Source: Novipirellula herctigrandis (GTDB lineage Bacteria; Planctomycetota; Planctomycetia; Pirellulales; Pirellulaceae). Taken from it: DNA of 52,393 nt. The stretch's first letter is position 1. Each line of letters starts with the position of its first letter. Both the position numbers and the translations under genes were made by a program. The notes under the pieces are model-generated. The model did no database searches. It saw only the letters and a program-made list of their open reading frames with translations, and was not told where the DNA came from. Location of the stretch: NCBI GenBank assembly GCA_007859835.1, contig SJPJ01000001.1, positions 5,385,377 to 5,437,769 of the forward strand. Direction: 5' to 3'. Shown piece after piece: positions 36,000 through 44,515 of the stretch.

Positions 36000-36983
36000 A
36001 TGCTCCCTCCCTTTCAACTGGTACACTCGATCGGCGTTTGTTTGCGAACTATTTGTTGGACAGCTTTTTTGTGGTTTGTTGTTGGACCTAGTGCGGCCGT
36101 TCTGGGTCAAGACATGGCGATTCGCGACCTATCGGATAAGTCGGTTGGGATTTTTGATGGTGAGCGACCGGTGTTGGTTTATAACCATGGCGTGATGGTC
36201 GGTGAGCATGTTCCCAAGCAAGACCATCGTTGGAAGCGGGCCTGCTATATTCATCCCGTATATGATCTTAGCGGTGATGTGTTGACCGAGGACTTTCCGA
36301 AAGATCACTATCACCATCACGGCGTGTTTTGGACTTGGCCCTACGTCAAAGTAGAAGACAAAACTTTTGATACCTGGCAAGGAACCGGTATGGATCAACG
36401 GTTTGTCCGTTGGATTGACCGCAAAGTGGGTGTTGATGCCGTCACGTTAGCTGTCGAGAATGGATGGTTCATTGGCGAGAAGAAAGTAATGATCGAACAG
36501 GTCGAGATTACTGTGAATCGGGCTGGCGCCGATTCACAAGCAGTCGATGTGCGTTTGCTACTGACGCCTACGGAACAGCCGGTGACACTACAAGGGAGGG
36601 GTGGAAAAAGTTACGGTGGTTTGACGATGCGGTTTCGTAGCAAAGCTAAGGAAGACGTGACGATCACCGTCCCAACTGGGCGCACCCGAGAAGACCTTAA
36701 AATGACGCCGCTTCAATGGGTGGACTACACATCAAAGCATTCTGATGCCGACGACATGAGTGGAGCCACCGTGATGATTCACCCTCAGCATCCCGATTAT
36801 CCACCGATGTGGTTAACGCGGCACTATGGTCCACAGTGCGTGGGGTGGCCTGGTGTCGAAGCTCAGACGCTTGTGCCAGGCGAAACAACTCAGCTGGATT
36901 ACCGAATTTGGATTCACCGCGGTTTACCAGAACTCGAGCAGCTTAAAAAAGCCTACGAAGATTATTCGTCCAATGCAAATTAA
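36000..36983 (+). CDS. DUF6807 (PmoA-like) secreted protein
   Basis: A 327-residue exported protein of the family once called methane oxygenase PmoA and now DUF6807. Marks include RPVLVYNHGVM, KRACYIHPVYDLSGDVLTED, then FPKDHYHHHGVFWTW, a His cluster that may bind metal, and GGLTMRFRSK and HYGPQCVGWPG. The membrane methane oxygenase itself is not implied; the name is a database accident. These proteins recur beside sugar oxidoreductases and hydrolases in planctomycetes, with unknown function. ATG 36000 begins the signal peptide; ATG 35955 is an alternative. A 6-bp hairpin (36989-37007) just after the stop could aid termination. Confidence 0.83.
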   Translation: MLPPFQLVHSIGVCLRTICWTAFLWFVVGPSAAVLGQDMAIRDLSDKSVGIFDGERPVLVYNHGVMVGEHVPKQDHRWKRACYIHPVYDLSGDVLTEDFPKDHYHHHGVFWTWPYVKVEDKTFDTWQGTGMDQRFVRWIDRKVGVDAVTLAVENGWFIGEKKVMIEQVEITVNRAGADSQAVDVRLLLTPTEQPVTLQGRGGKSYGGLTMRFRSKAKEDVTITVPTGRTREDLKMTPLQWVDYTSKHSDADDMSGATVMIHPQHPDYPPMWLTRHYGPQCVGWPGVEAQTLVPGETTQLDYRIWIHRGLPELEQLKKAYEDYSSNAN

Positions 36984-37184
36984 CACGGGCCTACGTAATC
37001 AGTAGGCATGCTTTCGTACACCTCTAAGTTCGATGGTGAACAAACGGCATGCCTTAACATGCAATTCCAGTGCATGTCAAAGATGTTGGTTTTGGGGCTG
37101 GCCGGTCACCCTATCTTATGCACTGGTGTTACAATCAATGTGTCAAATGGGGTATGAATTCCACACATGTTTGAGGGCAAAGAT

Positions 37185-37742
37185 ATGGTCGCCCACGTCC
37201 AGCCCGTTTATCAGTACAGCGTTGATGAAGCGGATATTATCATCCGCGTAAACGATTGGTGGATCGCATTTGCCAAAGAAAACAACGCGGCGGTTCTAGA
37301 CGAACCATCGGTGGTTGGGCATGCGGTCTGGGATTTTATCGCTGATGAACCCACACGAATGTTGTACAAGGAAATTCACGAGCAGGTCCGGAAATCTGGG
37401 ATTCCGATCACGGTTCCATTTCGTTGCGATTCACCAACGTTAAAACGCTTTATGCAATTGACGATAGGGAAAAATCCGCGAGGTCAATTGTTGTATGAAA
37501 GCTCCCTGATTCGCGCTGTGCCTCAGGCTCGTTGTGCAGTACTGGATTCTCAACAGAAACGGTCCAATGCATTTCTTACCATGTGCAGTTTCTGCAAGCG
37601 GTCTTTGGTCGAGCCATCGGGTTGGTTGGAGATGGAAAATATCTCACTCAAGCTACGACAGTACGAAAGGCAAACGGTTCCTGAATTGCGATATACAGTG
37701 TGTCCAGTCTGTGTAAACCAGTTGCGCGTATCGAAACAGTGA
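37185..37742 (+). CDS. Small PAS-like protein with zinc finger
   Basis: A 185-residue soluble protein. Residues 10-115 look like a PAS-type sensor (YSVDEADIIIRVNDWWIAFA, HAVWDFIADEPTRMLYKEI). The C-terminal 50 residues contain CSFCKRS (Cys 134 and 137) and CPVCVNQL (Cys 173 and 176) with a Trp-Leu-Glu segment between. That layout matches the small cysteine domain often attached to PAS or response-regulator proteins (consensus CxxCKxI...GICPxC). ATG 37185 has GAGGGC at good spacing; ATG 37167 is possible. There is no kinase, cyclase or DNA-binding domain, so it may act as a partner or redox/zinc sensor. It stands alone between DUF6807 and GH127. Confidence 0.65.
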   Translation: MVAHVQPVYQYSVDEADIIIRVNDWWIAFAKENNAAVLDEPSVVGHAVWDFIADEPTRMLYKEIHEQVRKSGIPITVPFRCDSPTLKRFMQLTIGKNPRGQLLYESSLIRAVPQARCAVLDSQQKRSNAFLTMCSFCKRSLVEPSGWLEMENISLKLRQYERQTVPELRYTVCPVCVNQLRVSKQ

Positions 37743-37830
37743 CTTTTGCCATGGAAGTACGGCGTCGGCGCTGCGGCAAGCTCCATCGTGAAGCCGCATT
37801 TTCACTTGGACGCTCTTTCGATGTAGCTCG

Positions 37831-40515
37831 TTACTTTGGTGAATCCGTTTCCCTTATCCAGACGGATGATCGAGTGGTCGAACGACCGTTGCTGGATTTG
37901 GCGGCGCGATTTTGCCTCGCATAATACGGGATAGCAGTGAATCGTGTGCCGTCGGCCCATGCGCCGCGGATGAGGGTGACTCCGTCCAGAAGATCCGCCT
38001 GCCAATCCGATGTCAAAGTGGCCTTTCGGTCCAACGACTTTCCTAACTCCTGGTCCACGCTTTCAACGCAATAGATCAAAGGGCCACGCCGTAGAGCAAC
38101 TTGTCCTCGGGTCGCTTCAATGTTGTCGATCCCCCGAATCCGCTGGATCTTCATGGGCAGCACGAGATCGATTTTGTCGCCGGGATTCCAGACTCGTGTG
38201 ATCACGGCATATCCGTTTTCCAATTGCGGTGTGCCTACGGAACCGTTGACCGCGATGGATGTGATTCCGTCTGATTGCGGTTCGCTGGTGTAGAGTTCGC
38301 TGACGCAGTGATCAGGAACTCGAATCCGGACGCTGAATTCCCGTTGCTCGGTCGGGTTGACGGTGATCGACACGTCACCGCTCCAAGGGTAGTCGGTCTG
38401 CTGGATCATTTGGACATCGGTGTCGGCAACGTCTCCGACTGAAACGGTGCTACCAACAAATAGGTTGACATAGATACTGTCGGCGCTCTTGCTATACATC
38501 CATGTGGGCAGCATTAACAACGTGCGAGGAATGTTCCCAACGCAGCATGGACATCCATGCCAATCGTAGCGAAGTTGATTGATATCAAGTGGATTTTGGT
38601 AGTAGAAGTTTTTTCCCTCTAGATCGATGGAACCAAGTAATGCGTTGTAAAGCGTTTCTTCGTACAGATCCACGTACTTGGCTTGATGGTAAGGCAAATG
38701 CAACTTGTGTTGGAAGAAAATCTCACCACAACTGGAACACGATTCACAATATGCGTTATGACGGAGTGAGTAGTCAGGTCCAAAGCCCTCGGAGGTTTCG
38801 CCGCTGCCGAGTCCGCCGGTGACATAGTATTTCCGGTTGACCATATTGTCCCACAACGACATCACGGCGCTTTGATAATCCACATCGCCGGTTTCCATGG
38901 CAACATCAGCCATGCCGGCGTAGGAGTAGGAAGCACGTACGGCGTGTCCAACTGCCTCGTACTGCTGGGTCACAGGCACGTGGCTTTGGTCGTACTCGTC
39001 TCCGTCTTTGCGATTATCTAGCAAGAACTTTGCAAGTTCGATGTAGTCGTCGCCTTTGCCGGCTCCTTCTATCCGGTTGACGAATCGGCCGAAGCGTACC
39101 AACGCAATTTCCATTGCTTGGTGTCCGTCGTACCAAGGTTTTTTTGGCGCGGGGCCTAGGTGATCACACCAGCAATCCGCCAATTTTTTTGCTGCGTCGT
39201 AAAGTCGTGCGTCGGTTTTTTCGGTTAGCAAGTAGTGGGAAATTGCCGCTTCAAGGAAATACCCAGCGACGTATCCTTCGTGATCCGCTCGGTGCCTGGG
39301 TGACCAGCGCGGATAGTCACCGAGCGTAAAGAATGTCTGGATATAACCATCGGGCTCCTGGGCTGCCAAGATCTTGGGAATCCAGTCGTCCATCGTAGCC
39401 CGCATCGACTGTTGTGCTTCGATGATCTCGGCATCGCCTTGCGGATCGACCATTTGGGCGATGCAGATTGATTCGATCGTGTTATAAATCCAGGCATTCG
39501 AAAAGACATGCCCGCGATGTTTCTGAAAAGGTTTCCCTGCCAACTTGTTACCGGCGTCAACGAAATTATTGATGCCGCCTTCCCGCAATTCGGGGTCGGA
39601 TATTTTGCGAATGCAGTGTGGAATCCAATTCACGATCAACGCTTTTGCACGGTGATTCCACAATGGGCTGTCGATCGTGTAGTGCTTGGTGTCGATGAGT
39701 TCCAGTTGTTGTTTTGGTGGCGGTGCAACCACTTTTACCGCCAATGTGGACGAAGCAAGCAACGGACCTTGCGTGGCCGTCATCTCTAACACGTAGTCGC
39801 CCAACGTAGAAAACGTGGCAGTCGTCACCAGCGAAGCGGGATTGGCAAAGTTCACCTCGCCAGGCCCCGAGGCCTTCGTCCATGTCACTTTCGTTTGCCT
39901 GTCGTCCGTCGTCCCTAGTGTTTTTAGTTTTGCCTCTAAGAATGACTTCCCGCCCAACACAACCGTGCGATCGATACCGGCGTCTACGGTTGGGGGGAAG
40001 GCAGGCGATTTGCCGGAATCGTAGACTCGCCATTCAAGGATGCCCGTTGAGAAGTTGCCATCCCCGTCTATCTCAAGTCGAAGTTCAGACGTATCGACTT
40101 CTTCGAAGGTCGTCGTATTGAATTGACTGGCCGCGACTCCGAGGCCCGAAGCTTTCTTTACAGGCACAAAATTTTCACCATCCCAATACAGCAGGCGGCA
40201 TTCCTTGGGGAGCCGGACTCCTTGGTGATCGTCCCACCAGAAGACGTCCACTTTTTTGGTGCTGATGGGTTGGCTCCATTCGTACTGGACCCATTGAGTC
40301 CCTCGGCTAGGCCAGTTCCCGTAACTTCCCTGTCCGCGGACGTGGGAACTGTCTGGCGAGTGGCCGTCATTGAGTGCTCCCAAAGACGTGTCCCCCGACA
40401 CATGCGAGCTAGTGGGGGTAGCTACCACAGCAATGTTCACATCGGAAGCAACCGCAGCAGAGTGGAAATAGGATGCGATCAATATCACGATGGCGAAGCA
40501 TTTTTTTAAACACAT
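37831..40515 (-). CDS. GH127-type beta-L-arabinofuranosidase with F5/8C and PKD domains
   Basis: An 894-residue exported enzyme. Order: signal peptide; a discoidin (F5/8 type C, CBM32-like) domain at about 30-170 (NWPSRGTQWVQYEWSQP, KKVDVFWWDDHQG); a PKD/cadherin-like domain at about 175-265 (VDAGIDRTVVLGGKSF); and a GH127/DUF1680 catalytic domain at about 275-890. The zinc-thiolate centre can be placed: Glu near GGLGSGETSEGFG, cysteines in AYCESCSSCGEIFF, and the paired cysteines in HGCPCCVGNIPR, where one Cys is the nucleophile in HypBA1. GH127 and its relatives remove beta-L-arabinofuranose or related sugars. Start ATG 40515 gives the signal peptide. Confidence 0.9.
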   Translation of the reverse strand: MCLKKCFAIVILIASYFHSAAVASDVNIAVVATPTSSHVSGDTSLGALNDGHSPDSSHVRGQGSYGNWPSRGTQWVQYEWSQPISTKKVDVFWWDDHQGVRLPKECRLLYWDGENFVPVKKASGLGVAASQFNTTTFEEVDTSELRLEIDGDGNFSTGILEWRVYDSGKSPAFPPTVDAGIDRTVVLGGKSFLEAKLKTLGTTDDRQTKVTWTKASGPGEVNFANPASLVTTATFSTLGDYVLEMTATQGPLLASSTLAVKVVAPPPKQQLELIDTKHYTIDSPLWNHRAKALIVNWIPHCIRKISDPELREGGINNFVDAGNKLAGKPFQKHRGHVFSNAWIYNTIESICIAQMVDPQGDAEIIEAQQSMRATMDDWIPKILAAQEPDGYIQTFFTLGDYPRWSPRHRADHEGYVAGYFLEAAISHYLLTEKTDARLYDAAKKLADCWCDHLGPAPKKPWYDGHQAMEIALVRFGRFVNRIEGAGKGDDYIELAKFLLDNRKDGDEYDQSHVPVTQQYEAVGHAVRASYSYAGMADVAMETGDVDYQSAVMSLWDNMVNRKYYVTGGLGSGETSEGFGPDYSLRHNAYCESCSSCGEIFFQHKLHLPYHQAKYVDLYEETLYNALLGSIDLEGKNFYYQNPLDINQLRYDWHGCPCCVGNIPRTLLMLPTWMYSKSADSIYVNLFVGSTVSVGDVADTDVQMIQQTDYPWSGDVSITVNPTEQREFSVRIRVPDHCVSELYTSEPQSDGITSIAVNGSVGTPQLENGYAVITRVWNPGDKIDLVLPMKIQRIRGIDNIEATRGQVALRRGPLIYCVESVDQELGKSLDRKATLTSDWQADLLDGVTLIRGAWADGTRFTAIPYYARQNRAAKSSNGRSTTRSSVWIRETDSPK

Positions 40516-40690
40516 GGTTTGATTGGCCTTGTACTGAGCAACTTGAGATATTCAGGAGTTCAAGACGAGATGAAAGCGAAGGGGACAGCGACGTCCACGA
40601 ACCGTTACCCAAAGGACACACCACGGTTTGTGGCGGCTCATCCATCGATTGTTGAAAGCGTAGTGCTTTTATCACAACGATTGGTCGAGA

Positions 40691-43600
40691 TCACATCGTA
40701 GCGGATTTTAGTTCCACTATGGTAGCTTGCATCGCTTGAAAGGCAGACGGTTGAATACCGTTTTCCATCAAGTCGGCACCGGATCGGGTTTTGCCTTCGT
40801 CAACCAGCGGGGCTCGTCCTTCGACGCAATGTGTTTCAGTAATCGTGTAGGTGCGATTGGGGTCCAGCCCTTGGGGCTTTACGGGACCAAGCGTTTCGTC
40901 CTGCAATTGAAAGATGAAAACCACCGCGTGCGAAAGGTCAGCGGTGACGTAATTTTGGACGCAACGGGGTGCATCATGGGGCGGCTCCACGCGGTACATG
41001 TCGCCTAATTGAACCACCTCACGAATCTGCTTATAGGAATCAATCGCATTGCGGCATACGGCCCGATCCGCTGCGGAAAGTGAGGCGACATCAATGTCCA
41101 TGCCAAATCGAGCACTCATCGCAACACTGGTGGCAAAGTGCATCGGCCGGTTGCCTGAATGGGTTACGTGACTGCACATCGCAATCGAGGGAAAGAAATA
41201 AGAATAGTCCCATTGCATCCTGACGCGGCGAAGAGCATCGGTATTGTCACTTGGCCAAAAATCGTGGAAGTATTGCAGTGCGCCGTAGTCCACTCGTCCA
41301 CCGCCGCCCGAGCATAGCATCAACTCAACCTCCGGAAACGCTTCGGCGGTTTTCTTCATCAAATCGTATAAGTGGCGTGTGTAATCGATCCACAGGTGTG
41401 TCTGTTGCTGGGCCGATAGGTACGACGATCCGGGTTGAGTGACATAGCGGTTGGCATCCCACTTGGCGTAGCTGACTCCGGGAACGCCCAATGCGCCGTT
41501 GATCACGGCCCACTCGTGTTGACGGACTTCAGGACGAGTGTTGTCGAGAATCAATTGGCTACGTTGGAGTTGGAGATCGCGATTCGGTTGGCGGATCACC
41601 CAATCAGGATGCTGTTCATAGAGCTCGCTCTTTGGGTTCACCATTTCAGGCTCAATCCAAATGCCGAATCGCAGGCCGCAGTCCACTGCTGCTTGTGCTA
41701 GCGGTGCGAGTCCTTTGGGAAAACGCTTGCGATTTGGCTCCCAATCACCCAATCCCGCTCTGTCGTTGATCCGCGGATGCTTGTTGCCAAACCATCCGTC
41801 GTCGAGCAAGAACAGTTCAACACCCATCTGTTTTGCCGGGCCGTATAATTGAACAATACGATCAAAGTCAAAGTCAAAGCCGGTTGCCTCCCAATTATTG
41901 AGCAACGTCGCTCGGGGCTCGTCCCCATCGCGAATGCCATGCTCGCGTGCCCACGCATGGAACTTGCGGCTCATCTCGCCAAGACCGTTTTCACTCCAGA
42001 CCCAAATCATGGTGGGCGTCGTAAATGTTTCATTTGGCAACAGGGTATACGCGGAGGCATTCGGGTTCACGCCACACAGAGCGCGAACACGGTCACCCTG
42101 GTGATCAAAGGCAAACTGGAAGTTGCCCGACCAGGCAAGTGACCCAGTCAGTACGCGGCCAGACGATTCGTTTGGTTCGCCATCGAGCGAAAGCACAAAG
42201 GAAGGAGTTCGGAATTGATGAGCCCGCACACCCAAATTGGAATCAAGGATTTTTGTGCCGGGCGTCAGCGGTTCGCTGATCGGATTCATCTCGTCGTACC
42301 AGTCACCGTGAAAGTGCTGAAGCCGAATATGGTCGGACGAAAGCAACAGTGACGATGACGCCATCCGTTCCAATACGATAGGACCGTCTTCATGATGCGT
42401 GATCTCCGTCCACTGCTGAACGAGATCACGGTCGCGATAGATGCGAAAACACATCACGACATCAAGCGGAAGGGCCTCGTCGCGTAAGTGAATTCGAACC
42501 ACTTCGATGTCGCCGTGGGATTTGCGTTCGGTCCGGACATACTTCAAGGATGTCGAGCGATTGCCGTCGGCATGCACGACTTGGAGTGCCGGTTCAAACA
42601 CATAGCCGTAACCTCCTTGTGGGTAAGCCGTGTCTTGGGGGCTATTGGCAAATTCGGCTCCTGATCCCCCAATCATTGTTTGGTTCAGTCGGCCGTCATC
42701 AGCGACGACGAACTCGAACGCCAACGATTTTCCTTTGATTTCGATCGTTTCATAAGGCGGAAGTGCAATGGGTTTTGGAGCGTTCGGCTGCATCGTGAAT
42801 TTCGCTTCCGCCCAGTCGCCGTGATCGTCTCCTGAGCCGTCGCCGGCATCATCAACGCGTAACTCCAACACATCGACTCCACGCACGTCCAGATCGATCG
42901 GGCTCGCAGGGCTGTCTCCTTGGACCGTTCCACTTTCCCAAAGCGTTTCTCCATCGGCAATGATTGCGAATTCAACTGAACCCTTGCCGTTTGCACTATC
43001 GTCCACTCCGGCAACACAGGTAAACCGATCGCCCTTGCCGTTTAGCTTAATTCGCATTTTGCTCGGTGAATGCGTCCCGATACCATGTTCGAAAACGTCA
43101 CCACGGATAGTAAGCGGATTACCAGTGATGCCGCGATCGGCTTTGATCGCTCCCCACCCGCATGTTACTTGTGAAAGGTCCAAAGACGATACCGGTACTG
43201 TCCGGGTTGCATCAATGATCGCTTGCAGCAATGACTTATCGCCTGGCACATCATTGTCGAGCGACCAAATCATTATGCCACCAAGTTGTTGGTCGATTGC
43301 ATATTCGGTTTTCGCTCTGATCGTAGGGATTCCGTTGTGCCAAATGGTCGTTCCAATTTCGTCAACGAGTTCCGCTCCCGGATACTTGGACAAAATCGTG
43401 TCGTAGCCGATTCCGCCGTTTTTAAAGTCTTCACCGAATCCATATCCATAAAAGGGAACGCCTAAAACCGCCTTTGATTTTGGCAGTCCTCGTCCGATCC
43501 AGTATTCCGTATTCGATTTTGCGAACTCCAACGAGGAATGTTGACCTGGTGCGTTAGGGTTCCAGGATCCCGCTGCATCGTAGGCCATGATGTTGACAAA

Positions 43601-44179
43601 ATCGAAACGGGAAAGTGTGGAATCGGAGACTCGAGCGCCGCCATAGCCTTTTGAAAGCGCCGCGGTCAACTGTTTGCCTTCTGGTTGAAAGGCCTTCGCC
43701 AGTTCTTCTACAAACGGTCCGTAGTCCTCCGTGATTGACGGACCTTCGATGTCGACATCCAAACCGTCAAAGTCGTGTTCCTTTACGTACCGAATCAGAT
43801 GCTCTGCGAATCGTTTGCGATGATCCGATGAAAGAAGTTTCTGATAGCGTGCTTTAAGTTCTGCGTTGCCAGCGGCGGAACCGCCACCGATCGAAATTAA
43901 CACCTTCACATTATGTTGGTGTGCCTGTTTGATAAGTAAGGCATTCTTTGAATTGAACGATAGCTTTCCCTCGTCGTTAATCGGATTTTCGAACGCGATA
44001 TTGATATGCGTTAATGCCTCATAGCGAATCGTTTGCGAAAACTCGCTTAAATCAATCCAATTCGGAACATAAGCAACGACACGGAAAGGCTGCGTGGGTT
44101 CTTGTGCATTGCAGACGAAAGTTGTTACCAGAAAAATCAGACAAGCAACAAGATAGTTGCAGAGTTTACGAATGCTCAT
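40691..44179 (-). CDS. GH18 - NPCBM - GH36 fusion enzyme
   Basis: A 1162-residue exported protein with two catalytic modules. Signal peptide MSIRKLCNYLVACLIFLVTT. Residues of about 30-325 are a GH18 barrel (FRVVAYVPNW, VKVLISIGGGSA, and the catalytic DGLDVDIEG with Glu near 143). Residues 330-475 are an NPCBM module (FEHGIGTHSPSKMRIKLNG, LELRVDDAGDGSGDDHGDWA). The rest is a full GH36 alpha-galactosidase: LLNNWEATGFDFD, LFLLDDGWFG, GIWIEPEMVNP, nucleophile Asp in YAKWDANRY (about 906) and acid/base Asp in FWPSDNTDALRR (about 977). A frame open to 44509 is too long; ATG 44179 starts the signal peptide. A secreted chitinase-like plus alpha-galactosidase combination is unusual. Confidence 0.9.
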   Translation of the reverse strand: MSIRKLCNYLVACLIFLVTTFVCNAQEPTQPFRVVAYVPNWIDLSEFSQTIRYEALTHINIAFENPINDEGKLSFNSKNALLIKQAHQHNVKVLISIGGGSAAGNAELKARYQKLLSSDHRKRFAEHLIRYVKEHDFDGLDVDIEGPSITEDYGPFVEELAKAFQPEGKQLTAALSKGYGGARVSDSTLSRFDFVNIMAYDAAGSWNPNAPGQHSSLEFAKSNTEYWIGRGLPKSKAVLGVPFYGYGFGEDFKNGGIGYDTILSKYPGAELVDEIGTTIWHNGIPTIRAKTEYAIDQQLGGIMIWSLDNDVPGDKSLLQAIIDATRTVPVSSLDLSQVTCGWGAIKADRGITGNPLTIRGDVFEHGIGTHSPSKMRIKLNGKGDRFTCVAGVDDSANGKGSVEFAIIADGETLWESGTVQGDSPASPIDLDVRGVDVLELRVDDAGDGSGDDHGDWAEAKFTMQPNAPKPIALPPYETIEIKGKSLAFEFVVADDGRLNQTMIGGSGAEFANSPQDTAYPQGGYGYVFEPALQVVHADGNRSTSLKYVRTERKSHGDIEVVRIHLRDEALPLDVVMCFRIYRDRDLVQQWTEITHHEDGPIVLERMASSSLLLSSDHIRLQHFHGDWYDEMNPISEPLTPGTKILDSNLGVRAHQFRTPSFVLSLDGEPNESSGRVLTGSLAWSGNFQFAFDHQGDRVRALCGVNPNASAYTLLPNETFTTPTMIWVWSENGLGEMSRKFHAWAREHGIRDGDEPRATLLNNWEATGFDFDFDRIVQLYGPAKQMGVELFLLDDGWFGNKHPRINDRAGLGDWEPNRKRFPKGLAPLAQAAVDCGLRFGIWIEPEMVNPKSELYEQHPDWVIRQPNRDLQLQRSQLILDNTRPEVRQHEWAVINGALGVPGVSYAKWDANRYVTQPGSSYLSAQQQTHLWIDYTRHLYDLMKKTAEAFPEVELMLCSGGGGRVDYGALQYFHDFWPSDNTDALRRVRMQWDYSYFFPSIAMCSHVTHSGNRPMHFATSVAMSARFGMDIDVASLSAADRAVCRNAIDSYKQIREVVQLGDMYRVEPPHDAPRCVQNYVTADLSHAVVFIFQLQDETLGPVKPQGLDPNRTYTITETHCVEGRAPLVDEGKTRSGADLMENGIQPSAFQAMQATIVELKSATM

Positions 44180-44515
44180 TGGGGGGGCGTCTCGGCAGGC
44201 ATGGCAGGCGAATGGGTAGGGAGGAATCCAAAATCCTAACAGACGGGGTCTTGGATGACTACTTTGGCGACGAAGTCTCTCTGGGGCACCCGGGTGGGGG
44301 CAAGCTCTCGGTCGTGCCAAGTTGGAGATCACTTCGGAAATGCCCGTGAATGATACAATCGGCGAAGCACACTCGGAGTCTGTCTCTCGGCCATGACGAG
44401 AGCACATGGAAAGGCGGATATAGGGCGGTTTGTTCCGATTCGTTGAGGAAGTTGCCGAAACGGCTCGGTCGCCATCGAGGTGTCGAACCCCCCAACTCGT
44501 AAGAGACACAAACTG
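44180..44515. other. Divergent intergenic region, GH18-GH36 / membrane hydrolase
   Basis: A 336-base region between divergent start codons. Long frames from the flanking genes extend into it on both strands but lack ribosome sites and family sequence. Runs of seven G (44181-44187) and other G-rich patches are present. No defined promoter or operator is recognised. Confidence 0.45.

Noticed and set aside
36000-36983. Methane monooxygenase subunit PmoA
   Set aside because: Only the family label is shared; the protein is a soluble secreted DUF6807 member with no pmoB or pmoC nearby.
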